Source: Nemertoderma westbladi
Taxonomy: Eukaryota > Xenacoelomorpha > Nemertodermatida > Nemertodermatidae
Assembly (NCBI GenBank): GCA_032718475.1
Contig: JAUCBJ010000528.1
Location: 1 to 64,000 of the forward strand
Length of the DNA stretch: 64,000 nucleotides
Direction of reading: 5' to 3'
The position numbers and the translations under genes were made by a program. Below the pieces are notes generated by a model that did no database searches, was not told where the DNA came from, and saw only the letters and a program-made list of their open reading frames with translations. Shown here in pieces: positions 21,501 to 32,373 of the stretch; position 1 is the first letter of the stretch; every line of letters starts with the position of its first letter.

Positions 21501-22006
21501 TAAATCAACTCAAACGATTTATAAATAGTAGGCCTGCCATACAACAACTAGGTCTCAATATCAGTTGGATTACTGCTTAAATAACGGTAATAAAGTAAGT
21601 TAAAGTAACTAAGTAACCTTTAAAATTCAGAAATTCAATTATTTAAATAATTGATATACCGGTATTTACGATAGGCCTATTATCTTTATTTCTATAAATT
21701 TAGGCTGAAATTATACCGGTATTCTATATTTAATTCTAGTCCAGAATTATACTTATATACTATAAGTGTAGGCTGTATACCGGTATTCACGATAGGCATA
21801 TTATATATTTATATATATTTGTGTTAAAATTATATACCGGTATTCTGAGACAAACCTAGTTTACAATACTTATATATATTATAAGTATATACCGGTATTC
21901 TAATATACTGTAATAAATTACCGGTACTAGGCCAACGGTCATACTGAATTACTAGACTTGCTTTAACTGTAACTATAGCAGTAAGCATTCAACTGTATAG
22001 ATAAAC
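18572..22006 (+). repeat. Right arm of inverted repeat: BEL 2 leader
   Basis: Reverse-complement counterpart of 6808-10205, nearly the same length (3,435 against 3,398 bp). The outermost shared string is near GCGGGCAAGGGGAT (minus strand). It carries the mirrored 38-bp repeats (19790-19965), the ~292-bp duplication (20090-20690) and the TACCGGTA-bearing repeats (21655-21930). The TATA-like string of the other arm is altered here (TTTATGTATGA near 19252). Confidence 0.85.
20090..20690. repeat. ~292-bp tandem duplication in BEL 2 leader
   Basis: AAGGTCAATCCCCTCTTAAA occurs at 20241 and again at 20533, embedded in a longer duplicated block. The same duplication is present in the leader of element 1, so it predates the separation of the two copies. 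Confidence 0.85.
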
Positions 22007-25000
22007 ATGTCTGACACCCAGCAAAACCTGTCAGACAGTCTAATCGATACAACCATCTGTGACACAGATAGGAGTGTGGAGCGATTAAGAAAGGGGTTCA
22101 GCTCACCTCCTACTGAAAGAAAGGTCATCCCTCCAGTAGTAGTATCAGACCCTATGCTAATCCAACACCGTAGGTCTATCATCGGCACTCGGGCCCAAGT
22201 CAAACGGAACCAGGAAGCAGCTGTCCAACAGCAGCAACATCCTAGGCAAGAAACTCGTTCCCAGCGACCCGATAGCTCCAGTAGTTCGGATACTGTAGAG
22301 CTGACCCCCGAACGCGGAGTGAAGATGGCGGCTACAGTCTATTCGGATCCCCTTCTCACCCTTCCTGCCGCAGTACTAACTACTATATTCATTGCGGTGG
22401 AGGAACACCAAGTCGATTGGGCGAGAAGTAAGCGAGCGACCCAAGATAGTTATGCGGGATACGCCAGGGAAGAATTGATGTCTATTGTCGAGTCACAATG
22501 GAACTTTCCCGGACCCGGACTCCCGTTAGATTTGTCCGAAGCTACTTGGGAAGACATACACAGGATGGGAGTGACTAAAGATACAATGGATCCAGCTGTT
22601 TGGAAGAGGTCGGCAGCAGGATATGTGCAAGGATTCTTCGGCTCCTTAGAGCGATTAGAAGAACAACTGTTTCGACAACCCCAAGGACCTCAAGAGCAGG
22701 AAGAGCTGCTTTATCAAGTACGCGAAAGAACCCTACGCATTAGACTAATCCTATCAGCCTTTGAGGAAACTTCTAAAAGAAGACAGGACACGTCGCTGCA
22801 AGTTGCTGTCAAGACTTGGTTCCAGCGGGTAGGTCTCAAAGTTCAAGAAACGGCCCAGTGGAAATCCCAGCTGGCTGAGAGACCAACCTATGAAGAACCA
22901 ACCGATGCCACCCTTTCTCAAGTGGAAAGCGAAGAGACAGCAGCAGAGAAGCCGCCCTCTAGAGACGCTATTGACATTTATCTGTCCGACTATCAGCGAT
23001 TCCTAGGAGACGAAGAGTTGAGGAGACGGCTGTCTGGACTTTCCCCTAATAGTGAAGGAGCCAAGCATGTGTTGGACGCAATCGATATTGAAATGCTAGC
23101 TGCAAACCAAGCTAAATTTGACGAACGTCTCCGCATAGCTAGAGCCCAAGAAGAACAAGTAAAGAAAAGGCGGATAGAAGACAGAAAGGCAACGGCAGTA
23201 GCAGCGGCAATGGCGGAGGCAGAAGCGGAAAGAAAAGCGGCTGTAGCAGCGGCAATGGCGGAGGCAGAAGCGGAAAGAAAAGCGGCTGTGGCAGCAGCAA
23301 GGGCAGTGGCAGAAGCAGAACGGAGAGCGTCTGAGGAGACTACCCAACTGGAGTTGGAAAATCTGCAAGAGACGCAAGACTGCATAAATAAACAGTTAAC
23401 TGCTAGTCAAATGCAGATGATGAGTCGATCTACTCCCAAACGCCAAGGATACACATCATCGGAGGAAGGCAAGACCACCGATCCTGAAGGCGGAGGAAAT
23501 AGATCTCGTCTAAGCAGGCGTAGAAAAACATCTCACCGTCACAAATTGCCTGATTTGCCTCCAGCGGTTAGAAGACAACTAGCTAGCACAGACTTAGGTA
23601 GTACAGAACCCACAGACCAAATTATTAAGGTCAAAAGACTCCCTACCATAGTTGATGAGCCTGAAATAATTAGGCCTGTCGTTCCCAAAACCACTCCTAT
23701 GCTAGAGACCCCTGTACTTCCAGAGCTTAACTCTAAATTCCCTTTACACAGTACTACACTGCCTGTACCCGGTAGAACAGTCCATGAGAAAATCCCTGTC
23801 CTGGACTCTGAGAGAGAAATCAAAGATTTGTCTCCCGTCGTCCCGCGTCAGCCCGCTACAATGTTGGTGACTCCCGCTTCGGCGGTCGAGTGGGTAGAGG
23901 AGGGACGGCGGGGGATGAATCTCCTGCTCGGACAGATGCAGGAGACTGTCCACCAACTTAAGGGAACAGTAAGGGAAAGTAGGGTAGAATTGCAAGAAGT
24001 GCAGCAAAGTATCGCGCTGGAACGCGACAAATTAGTCAATATACAAAAGGGTATACCAATACCCCCTGTAACATTGTGTCAACCTGTTAGGTCTGAAGTA
24101 TTACATGCGCAAGGTGTGGAGCCTACACGCATCTATACTGCTAGTGAAGTAGAAACTCCTATAGCAAACCCTATTAAGGGTGATTATAAACCTGTTGTTA
24201 ATGATATTCCCTATAGACCTGATAATGATCCGAGAAATTTATATACCGATAATTCGATATTAAATAACACGATGGCCCAAGAAAGCTTTACGCGTCAGAT
24301 GGCTAGAACAGAAGCCCGCCAAGCGGTCAAAGTGGGAGAGATCGTCAAATTCAATGGAGATGAGATGAAATGGTTACCTTTCAATGAATATTACAAAGAT
24401 AGCATACAGAACTCTGTACTATCTAACGGAGAGAAACTTAGATTCCTCATCAAGTGCTTGGAAGGACCTCCCAAGTTAATGGCGTTAAAGTTTATTGGAC
24501 ATCCAGAAGGATTAAGACAAGTTTGGGATACGTTAAACATCAGGTATGGTAACAAGGATAACATAGCTAAGTATTTGTATGCAAAATTAGTAGCCCCCCG
24601 AAACTTCCTTAGTAGCGGGATTATAGAGTTTTCCGATGAGATTCAGGAGATCTGTAGACAATTGGACTGGTTAGGTAAGTCTCATGAATATCAGAGTTCC
24701 ATGGTTATTGGAGCCGTAGTCTCTACTTTACCAAAGGGTGGAGTATGTACACGCTGGGATAAGAAAGTGTTGTATATGAATGAGCAGCAACGACGAAGCC
24801 CTACCATGGCTGATCTCATGTCCTTCTTAGATAGTGAAGTAAAATTACAACTCATAAAGCAGTCCAGAGAGAAAACATCGGAAAATAAGGTAAGTGAGAA
24901 ACCCATTTCTAGGAGAAGGATAATACCAGTGTGTTATACTGACGACGGCGAAAGCCAAGCTTCTCAAGAAGAGGACAGCGGGAACGACACAGCAAAATCT

Positions 25001-28000
25001 TACTATGACAACAAGACCTATAAAGACGTAAGTAAATATAAGTCTCGAACCAGTGACAGGAGAGAACAGGTAACAACAACTCCTCCTACGTCTCCTAAGA
25101 GAATTCACGGAAGAAAGCCCGAAGAAAGAACGAGAGTGCATAACGTTACCCAAGGTAAAGTGAGTAACATCAAACCAAAATGTGCGCTGTGCGACGGGCC
25201 CCACCGTTTGAGTGTGTGTGCTGAATTCCTAAAGAAATCCCTGGTAGACAGACGTGAAGTCATGTGGGATAAGCGGTTATGCTATAATTGCCTCAGATCA
25301 GGACACCAACGGCGAACCTGTTACTCCGACGTAAAGTGTGCAAAGTGTGGCGCGAAACATCACATCTTGTTACACAGTGAGTTCGAACGAGACAACCCGA
25401 GTCAGGTAAGTGAGCCCGAACTACATGTCCAATTCAGTGATGTAAATGACACTGATCAAGAGTCTGAGATGGAAGGATTCTATACTGACGAATTCTCCGA
25501 CGCCAACGAATCCTGTTACCTAATAAATACCGCAGTGTATCGAGCACTTACTTACGAAAAGGACACCGACAATGAGTTTCCCCCAACTACTTTTGCCAGA
25601 CAACCATCTTGGAAAGCTCCAACTTCCAACGTAGGAATCAGAGAATTTCCTGTAGTGCAGGTAAGAGTTCACGGTCCTAACAAAAGTTACATAGTGAACG
25701 CCCTCCTTGACTCCGGCAGCACAGGAACATTCATCGATCAAGAACTAGCCGAAGATATCTTTGCTGGACAACCCAAATTCCGGACTAAATTGAATATGTC
25801 AGGAATTATGCAGGTTTGGAAATCTACCCTAACGGCAGATTACTATGTAGGTGTGTTGTCCACCCCCCAGGATAAATTAGGAGCACAAGGTATAAGGTCG
25901 GTAAAAATGGTGGCTATAAAGAACTTCGCTACTACCCAAGCAGAACTTTATAATTGGGACGAGGATGAGAGCATCCAACAGCTTAAGATACCTCGATTCC
26001 AGACAGATTATCCTGGAGTGCAAATACTCATCGGCCAAAACGCGCATGAGGCGCTCGAGACATTGGAGAAACGGCCTGCTCAACCGCAGCCACTGCAAAC
26101 CTATGCGGTAAGAACTAGAGTAGGTTGGTACTTTACTGGCCCTTGCCGCAGAACTCTCGAAGAGAGAATGCCACAAGAACGAATATGCCAAGTAAACGAT
26201 TGGGAAGTGGAGAGCAGTGAGGTGGACGAACTAACTGAGGGAACACCATACTCCTCAGATAATGACGACATCTACCAACTCTTCGATGAAGAGAACACAA
26301 TCGACCTACTTACAGAAAACAAAACTTGGAAAAACCAGGTGAACCTATGTCAACTGATTCGCCCATCGGGACCCATTGATTACAATGACGAACTAAATGA
26401 TGAGATAGAGCGCTACAACGCTAGAACTCGGGACGAACTCGCCGCACAATTCTTTACTCAAGAATTGGTAGAGCCCAATTCATACGATAAGGCCCTATCG
26501 ATAGAAGAAGAAAGAGCCAAGCAAATCCAGGAAACAACTACACGTTTTTTAAAAGATCAAGGTAGATATGAAATCGGCCTACCATTTCGAAAACGAGAAC
26601 CTAGATTTATAAATAACAGACCCTTGGCAGAGAAAAGAATCACTCAATTACATCGACGTCTTACGGCTAACGCTTCAGCTAAAGAAATGTACCAAACTCA
26701 GTTGAAGAAATTTATTACAAAGGGATACGCGGAGCGAGTACCGGAAGGAACACCAGTAACTGAGAGAACGTATTACTTAACACATCATTACGTTCCCAAA
26801 CCCGGTAAACCCCATGAAGTACGAGTCGTATTCGATGGCTCTGCTCTATATATGGGCCAATCCCTCAATTCCGAGTTGTTACCAGGACCCAACTTACTCC
26901 AATCTTTGTTGGGAATACTTTTAAGATTAAGACAATATTCCATCGCATTCGCCTCCGATATAGAAGGAATGTTCTTACAAGTCAAGGCGCTGGATAGAGA
27001 TAGAGACAGCCTAAGATTTCTGTGGTGGCCTGAAGGAGATCTCAACCAGAAACCGGTAGAGTACTGGATGACCATCCAGGCTTTTGGGATCATATCTAGC
27101 CCTTCCAACGCCTGCTCCGTGGTGCGGACCACTGCGAATGACAACCGAGACGCCTTCTCCAAAGAGGTGATAGACAACATCAAACGCGATATATACATGG
27201 ACGACAATTTAAAGTCCCTTCCATCAGTAGAAGAAGCCATTGATGTTGCGAAAGGAACGGTAGAGTGTTTGAAAAGAGGTGGATTTCGACTGACGAAATT
27301 CACCAGCAACTCCCGTGAGTTTGTGGAAGCGATACCGGTAGAAGACCGAGGAACGAAAGACCTAGACTTAATAAAGGACGATCTTCCAGAAACCAAGACG
27401 CTTGGCTTGAAGTGGGACACTGAAAGAGATATCCTGTTTTTTCAGCTAAAACAGCGAGATAATCCAGTTCGGACCAAACGGATTTGTTTAAGTATCCTGA
27501 GCACTTATTTCGACCCATTGGGATTTATTAGCCCAGTTATATTGATTGCTCGGAGTTTAGTACAACAAATGTGGCTTGAAAACCACTCATGGGACGATCC
27601 GCTTAAGGGAGAACTGTTAAAGAAATGGATGAAATGGGAAGATTCTCTACCTGCCATCGAGAGCTTTGTAATTTCCCGTGCATATTTTGGTCATGTTCTT
27701 CTTACATATTCCTATCAACTCCATGTGTTTGGAGACGCCAGCGACATGGGAATAGGTATAGTAGCATATCTGCGAGTCGAAACTCCGGATGGAATCAAAG
27801 TCGCCTTGGTTACCTCTAAGGCATTGATTAACAACAAGTTAAAGGTTCCTCGAGCGGAGTTAAAGGCGGCTTTATACGCTACAGCCATTGGCCGGAACGT
27901 AACAGAACAAATCGACTATCCACTGGAGAAAACTGTTTATTGGACCGACGCTTTACTCGTGTTGGAGTATATAACCAATGAAGTCTGTCAGTTCAGCGTT

Positions 28001-30079
28001 TTTGTTACTAACAGTGTAGCTATTATTCTTAGTCGCACAAAGATAGATCAATGGAGACATTGCCCTGGTACGATTAATCCAGCCGATATCGCCTCCAGGG
28101 GAGCGACTCCACAGGAACTGATAGATACTCCAGACTGGTTGGGTGGACCCGACTTCCTGAGTAAGGAAGAGGATGAATGGCCTCCTCACCTTACTACGGC
28201 GGAGATTAGACAAGCCAAGGGAGCGGAGAAAGTCAAACCTAAAACCCGGGCGAGTAAATCGAAGTTATTTAAACCGACGATCGATCTATCTGTATTGCAT
28301 ACTTCCGGAAACGATGCTTCGGATCCACAATCCCTCGCCACAAATAAGTCTGTTGTGGAAATTAGAGATAGAGATTGGAAATCTGGAACACCAGACGTCT
28401 CGCAAGGAATCTCACCCCTGCTGCAGAGAGCAATGCATCACTACAGTTCCTGGAATCGGCTCTGTAAAGCCGTCACATATTTAAGGCGATGTTTTCATCA
28501 TCACTACTCCAGGACGAAGACCATTAGTGATACCGCTCCATTGACATCTGCGCAAGTTCATGTTATTAAAAATTTACCCAAATATAAGACATCCGACCGG
28601 TTTCTAAAGGAAAAAATCAGTTACCAGGAGCATGAAGAAACCAATAAGCAGATACTGAGACTCCTGCAATGCTATGAGGATTCCGATAAGTATTTCCTGT
28701 TGTTGAGAAATCCGCAGATGCGCTTAAGGGATCGCTTCTCTAGCACAATGATAGATGGGTTAATACGTGTTGGAGGAAGGCTCACCAATGCGCCATTATC
28801 CTTTGACACTAAATTCCCCATACTCATTAGAAATCTTGAAGTACAAATCAAGATGATTGTAGATGTTCACAGTAAACTTTATCATGCTGGTAGAGAACGA
28901 GTTCTTAGCGAAATTCGAACTCGCTATTATTTTGATAAACCCCGTAGAGCTCTGAACCAAGTTCTTAGGAACTGCATACCCTGTAGGAAAGCATTCAGTA
29001 GGCCTTTAACACAGCGAGAGGCAGAATTACCTAGGGAACGAGTAAGCTTCTATGAACCACCTTTTACTAATACTGGTGTAGATTTATTTGGCCCTATTGA
29101 AGTATATCGTGCTAGGACTATAGTCAAGAGATGGTGTGTCATCTTCATATGCATGACTTGTAGAGCCATCCATCTCGATATGGTGAACGATCTATCTACC
29201 AACAGCTTCGTCTTAAGTTTACGCCGACAGATCGCTCTCTTCGGGACGAGTAATACCATGAGATCGGATAAGGGAACGAACTTCATTGGTGCCAACAACG
29301 AAATCCAGGCTTACGTGAAGGACTTGAACCAAAGACAGGTGGACGATCAGCTAAGGATAACAGCGTCTAGCTGGACCTTCAACGCCGCCGACGCCCCTTG
29401 GTGGGGAGGAAGTTGGGAGAGATTAATTAGAAGTGTCAAGACCGCATTTCACTTTATAGTGCCATGCCGCGCGTATCTCACCGATGAACTTTTGCGGATG
29501 TTAATGGAGGAAATAGCTGCCTATCTCAACGAGAGACCGCTTATGCCAGTCTCATCGAGTCCCGATTCCCTGGAAGCGCTAACACCCGCGCACTTCCTAC
29601 TGAAGAAACCTGTAGCCATGCTCCCACGATCGGAGATTACCGACGGAGACGAATACTGCCGTCGAACTTGGCAACTTAAGCAGTTGCTATCCCGTCGTTT
29701 TGCTGACCATTTCGAGAAACATTATCTGCCCACGCTACAACTTCGAACTAAGTGGTTTGCGCAGCAAGAAAACGTCAGCGCCGGAGATATGGTGCTTATT
29801 GTAGATTCAGACCTCCCACGTAAACGGTGGCAGACAGGTCGTATCATCGAGACTCACATCTCGGATGATGGTTTAGTACGCTCGGTAGAACTCGTCGTCA
29901 TGCGGCGTAACTTCAAGAAGCCAGGCATAATCTTTGAGACGCAACAACTCAACAGCCCAGTTGGTCGTTTATGTTTACTGGAAAGAGACAGAGAACTCTC
30001 CGGAAACTATGGAAGGCAAGACACTCTTCCCACGACCACCTCCCTAATTCCTCAAACATCTAGGGACTCCCCAACGTGA
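22007..30079 (+). CDS. BEL/Pao gag-pol polyprotein, full length
   Basis: Single ORF of 2,690 codons starting at an ATG (MSDTQQNL); unusually long for the family because of an extended N terminus. Domains by residue: Ser/Gln-rich start (1-110), an unrecognised helical region (111-290), charged coiled-coil-like region (380-470), DUF1759 gag domain (about 773-920), zinc knuckles near 1057 (CX2CX3HX4C), 1091 (CX2CX4HX4C) and 1110, DUF1758 protease with LLDSGSTGTFID near 1232, and RT with IYMDDNL near 1727 and a second catalytic Asp in ASDIEG near 1650. The Pao-type A17 region (YFDPLGFISP) is near 1830 and RNase H (FGDAS) near 1906. The integrase has a zinc-binding HX4H (HSKLYH) with CIPC and a DDE core (GVDLFGP, RSDKGTNF, GGSWERLIRS). 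A DUF5641-type C terminus follows (2552-2640). All catalytic motifs looked for are present. It would make capsid, protease, reverse transcriptase and integrase for retrotransposition. Confidence 0.95.
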   Translation: MSDTQQNLSDSLIDTTICDTDRSVERLRKGFSSPPTERKVIPPVVVSDPMLIQHRRSIIGTRAQVKRNQEAAVQQQQHPRQETRSQRPDSSSSSDTVELTPERGVKMAATVYSDPLLTLPAAVLTTIFIAVEEHQVDWARSKRATQDSYAGYAREELMSIVESQWNFPGPGLPLDLSEATWEDIHRMGVTKDTMDPAVWKRSAAGYVQGFFGSLERLEEQLFRQPQGPQEQEELLYQVRERTLRIRLILSAFEETSKRRQDTSLQVAVKTWFQRVGLKVQETAQWKSQLAERPTYEEPTDATLSQVESEETAAEKPPSRDAIDIYLSDYQRFLGDEELRRRLSGLSPNSEGAKHVLDAIDIEMLAANQAKFDERLRIARAQEEQVKKRRIEDRKATAVAAAMAEAEAERKAAVAAAMAEAEAERKAAVAAARAVAEAERRASEETTQLELENLQETQDCINKQLTASQMQMMSRSTPKRQGYTSSEEGKTTDPEGGGNRSRLSRRRKTSHRHKLPDLPPAVRRQLASTDLGSTEPTDQIIKVKRLPTIVDEPEIIRPVVPKTTPMLETPVLPELNSKFPLHSTTLPVPGRTVHEKIPVLDSEREIKDLSPVVPRQPATMLVTPASAVEWVEEGRRGMNLLLGQMQETVHQLKGTVRESRVELQEVQQSIALERDKLVNIQKGIPIPPVTLCQPVRSEVLHAQGVEPTRIYTASEVETPIANPIKGDYKPVVNDIPYRPDNDPRNLYTDNSILNNTMAQESFTRQMARTEARQAVKVGEIVKFNGDEMKWLPFNEYYKDSIQNSVLSNGEKLRFLIKCLEGPPKLMALKFIGHPEGLRQVWDTLNIRYGNKDNIAKYLYAKLVAPRNFLSSGIIEFSDEIQEICRQLDWLGKSHEYQSSMVIGAVVSTLPKGGVCTRWDKKVLYMNEQQRRSPTMADLMSFLDSEVKLQLIKQSREKTSENKVSEKPISRRRIIPVCYTDDGESQASQEEDSGNDTAKSYYDNKTYKDVSKYKSRTSDRREQVTTTPPTSPKRIHGRKPEERTRVHNVTQGKVSNIKPKCALCDGPHRLSVCAEFLKKSLVDRREVMWDKRLCYNCLRSGHQRRTCYSDVKCAKCGAKHHILLHSEFERDNPSQVSEPELHVQFSDVNDTDQESEMEGFYTDEFSDANESCYLINTAVYRALTYEKDTDNEFPPTTFARQPSWKAPTSNVGIREFPVVQVRVHGPNKSYIVNALLDSGSTGTFIDQELAEDIFAGQPKFRTKLNMSGIMQVWKSTLTADYYVGVLSTPQDKLGAQGIRSVKMVAIKNFATTQAELYNWDEDESIQQLKIPRFQTDYPGVQILIGQNAHEALETLEKRPAQPQPLQTYAVRTRVGWYFTGPCRRTLEERMPQERICQVNDWEVESSEVDELTEGTPYSSDNDDIYQLFDEENTIDLLTENKTWKNQVNLCQLIRPSGPIDYNDELNDEIERYNARTRDELAAQFFTQELVEPNSYDKALSIEEERAKQIQETTTRFLKDQGRYEIGLPFRKREPRFINNRPLAEKRITQLHRRLTANASAKEMYQTQLKKFITKGYAERVPEGTPVTERTYYLTHHYVPKPGKPHEVRVVFDGSALYMGQSLNSELLPGPNLLQSLLGILLRLRQYSIAFASDIEGMFLQVKALDRDRDSLRFLWWPEGDLNQKPVEYWMTIQAFGIISSPSNACSVVRTTANDNRDAFSKEVIDNIKRDIYMDDNLKSLPSVEEAIDVAKGTVECLKRGGFRLTKFTSNSREFVEAIPVEDRGTKDLDLIKDDLPETKTLGLKWDTERDILFFQLKQRDNPVRTKRICLSILSTYFDPLGFISPVILIARSLVQQMWLENHSWDDPLKGELLKKWMKWEDSLPAIESFVISRAYFGHVLLTYSYQLHVFGDASDMGIGIVAYLRVETPDGIKVALVTSKALINNKLKVPRAELKAALYATAIGRNVTEQIDYPLEKTVYWTDALLVLEYITNEVCQFSVFVTNSVAIILSRTKIDQWRHCPGTINPADIASRGATPQELIDTPDWLGGPDFLSKEEDEWPPHLTTAEIRQAKGAEKVKPKTRASKSKLFKPTIDLSVLHTSGNDASDPQSLATNKSVVEIRDRDWKSGTPDVSQGISPLLQRAMHHYSSWNRLCKAVTYLRRCFHHHYSRTKTISDTAPLTSAQVHVIKNLPKYKTSDRFLKEKISYQEHEETNKQILRLLQCYEDSDKYFLLLRNPQMRLRDRFSSTMIDGLIRVGGRLTNAPLSFDTKFPILIRNLEVQIKMIVDVHSKLYHAGRERVLSEIRTRYYFDKPRRALNQVLRNCIPCRKAFSRPLTQREAELPRERVSFYEPPFTNTGVDLFGPIEVYRARTIVKRWCVIFICMTCRAIHLDMVNDLSTNSFVLSLRRQIALFGTSNTMRSDKGTNFIGANNEIQAYVKDLNQRQVDDQLRITASSWTFNAADAPWWGGSWERLIRSVKTAFHFIVPCRAYLTDELLRMLMEEIAAYLNERPLMPVSSSPDSLEALTPAHFLLKKPVAMLPRSEITDGDEYCRRTWQLKQLLSRRFADHFEKHYLPTLQLRTKWFAQQENVSAGDMVLIVDSDLPRKRWQTGRIIETHISDDGLVRSVELVVMRRNFKKPGIIFETQQLNSPVGRLCLLERDRELSGNYGRQDTLPTTTSLIPQTSRDSPT

Positions 30080-30978
30080 TACGTCTGGAGTGGGTGCATG
30101 ACTATATTATTTTATCTATTTTATTATATTTTATATGTGAACATTATTATGTACTTTATTATAATCGTTTTTATTCAATTTTATTTAGTAGAAGGTTATG
30201 TTAGATTATTTGGTAGATTAGTGCAATATATTAGTGTTTATTACGTAATTACATATATATAATATATATTTAGTGTGACGGCGAGAAATAATTTTTTCTC
30301 GGAGATTACCGACGGAGACGAATACTGCCGTCGAACTTGGCAACTTATGCAGTTGCTATCCCGTCGTTTCGCTGACCATTTCGAGAAACATTATCTGCCC
30401 ACGCTACAACTTCGAACTAAGTGGTTTGCGCAGCAAGAAAACGTCAGCGCTGGAGACATGGTGCTTATTGTGGACCCCGATCTCCCACGTAAGTGATGGC
30501 AAACAGGACGTATCATCGAGACTCATATCTCGAGCGATGGTTTGGTGCGATCAGTAGAACTCGTCGTCATGCGGCGTAACTTTAAGAAACCAGGGATAGT
30601 CTTTGAGACTCAACAGCTCAACCGCCCAGTGGGTCGTTTATGTTTACTGGAAAGAGACAGAGAGCTCTCCGGAAACTATGGAAGGCAAGAAACTCTTCCC
30701 ACGACCACTTCCCTAATCCAACCGACCTCTAGGGACTCCCCAACTTAATATCGTTCGGAGTGGGCGTGTGACTCGATTATTTTATATTATATTATTATTT
30801 TTATATTTATGTATGTATTACTATGTAATTTTATTATAATCGTTTTATTTAATTTAGTAGAATATTATTTAGCGATTATTTTGTAGAATAGTGCAATATA
30901 TTCGTGTTTATTACGTACGTAATTACTTATATTATATTTAGTGAGACGGCGAAGAAATAATTATTTTTCTCTTTCCTT
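29631..30978 (+). repeat. 669-bp tandem duplication of the BEL 2 3' end
   Basis: 29631-30299 is repeated at 30300-30978. Each unit starts at CGGAGATTACCGACGGAGAC inside the pol C terminus and runs through the stop codon into about 220 bp of AT-rich sequence. The two copies have diverged by scattered substitutions and small indels, so the duplication is not recent. Confidence 0.92.
30300..30748 (+). pseudogene. Duplicated pol C-terminal fragment
   Basis: Second copy of the last ~150 codons of pol (DUF5641-type region). It has no start of its own and carries an in-frame TGA near 30494, where the first copy has an Arg codon in PRKRWQT. It then stays readable to a TAA at 30746-30748. Non-functional by-product of the duplication. 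Confidence 0.88.
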
Positions 30979-30980
30979 AC

Positions 30981-32373
30981 TGTCCGTATTATATTATAAA
31001 TACGTAACTACAGTAAGATGAAATGTCCGTACTTATTAAAGTACAATAAAGCCACTACTGTATTTAAGTATTATTGGTAGGCAGAGTATTAGGAATGCAA
31101 AGTTCAGATCCTCGTGTCTCGGCTAAACCAAGCTCTGGGTAGACCTTGGAAACGACTTGCCTCTTCACACTGACATTGCTTCGTGCGATATTGCTCTCAT
31201 ACCATATATAATAATACATATAGTAGCGTGATGTCCCTATAACAGTAGCGTAAAACGCAAATAAATCTGTTAAACCTTTTGACCATCTGTAATTCTAGTC
31301 GATTAAGATATCGCGGCACCCACCGATATACTTGAAAGACAAATTCTAGAATCAGTGGTTAACGTCCCCAGACAAGTTCTGGAATAAATCGGTGCCCATC
31401 TTAAATATTAATTTAATATTTATTAAAATCTGTAAAATTCAGATCCTTTAAAATTTCTAGTCAATTAAGATATCGCAGCACTTACCGATACTCTTAAAAG
31501 ACAATTTTATAGAATTAAAGATCCTCAGTCCCCAGACATGCTCTGGAATAAAAATTGTGTCAATTTTAACATCAAATAATAAAATTCACGGGAATAAATT
31601 TAAATTCATATTTTAAATGAATTTCATAAATTGTCATTTTGTGCAATTTATAACATTCCCAAAATTCCATTAATTAATAGATCATGGGAGTGGAGATTCA
31701 TCCTATTGAGTGTATTAGAGTGCGAGAATCTCCAACATATAGTCAATAGCCGATAAAAAATTAATAAAATCATGCATAGAGAGGATATTGACAATTAAAG
31801 AATTACTATTAAATAGCATTCCAGATCTGTATGCATGAGAATTACCCTAATTCTACCGCTAGCTTTCCATAATGTCACCATAGCAACACCCACGCTAGAA
31901 TTAGAAGCAAGTTAAAAGAACAATAGAAAGCTTGTCCCATTGAATAGCATAGGGAATAAATAGTGCACTGATAGTATCCAAGGATACATAATAATAACAT
32001 GGCATTCTGGAAGGCACTGACTAACGGACAAATGGCCTGTATGTGTACAATTGGTGACAGTTGTGTGGAATTTGTGCGTTTATAGGTGAATGTTACTGCT
32101 AAAGTATGTTTACAGTAGCTAGTCGCAATTGTGAAAGTAACCCAACTCTCCTATAGAAAGAACCTAAAGTGGATCCAAGCCTTTGGGACGGACAGTGGAG
32201 TGACTTGTGCCGGTTATCGTTGTCGTGCTGTTGCTACATGTTGGCGTAAACACCGCGACGACGGTACATCGGCGCTGAGAATCCCACAGTCCGGGGGCAA
32301 CGAGAGGTAGGCAGCGACGCCCGCTAGCCTAAACATAAACTCATTTTGATATTAATAAACTCAGATAGCAGAT
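30981..32373. other. AT-rich intergenic with a ~165-bp imperfect duplication
   Basis: Related segments at about 31283-31400 and 31450-31560 share TTCTAGTC, TTAAGATATCGC and GTCCCCAGACA, each ending in a TCTGGAATAAA string. From 32160 to 32340 the composition becomes GC-richer and leads into a degenerate reading frame. No RNA gene recognised. Confidence 0.5.

Larger units (their letters stand above)
18572..30980 (+). mobile_element. BEL/Pao retrotransposon 2, intact polyprotein
   Basis: Leader of 3.4 kb, one 2,690-codon gag-pol ORF, then an AT-rich 3' region that has been tandemly duplicated with the end of pol. The polyprotein is open throughout, so the element is either young or maintained. 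I could not find matching LTRs: the leader does not recur after the ORF within the window, so limits are those of homology to element 1 and the duplication. It faces element 1 head to head across 8.4 kb. Confidence 0.88.
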
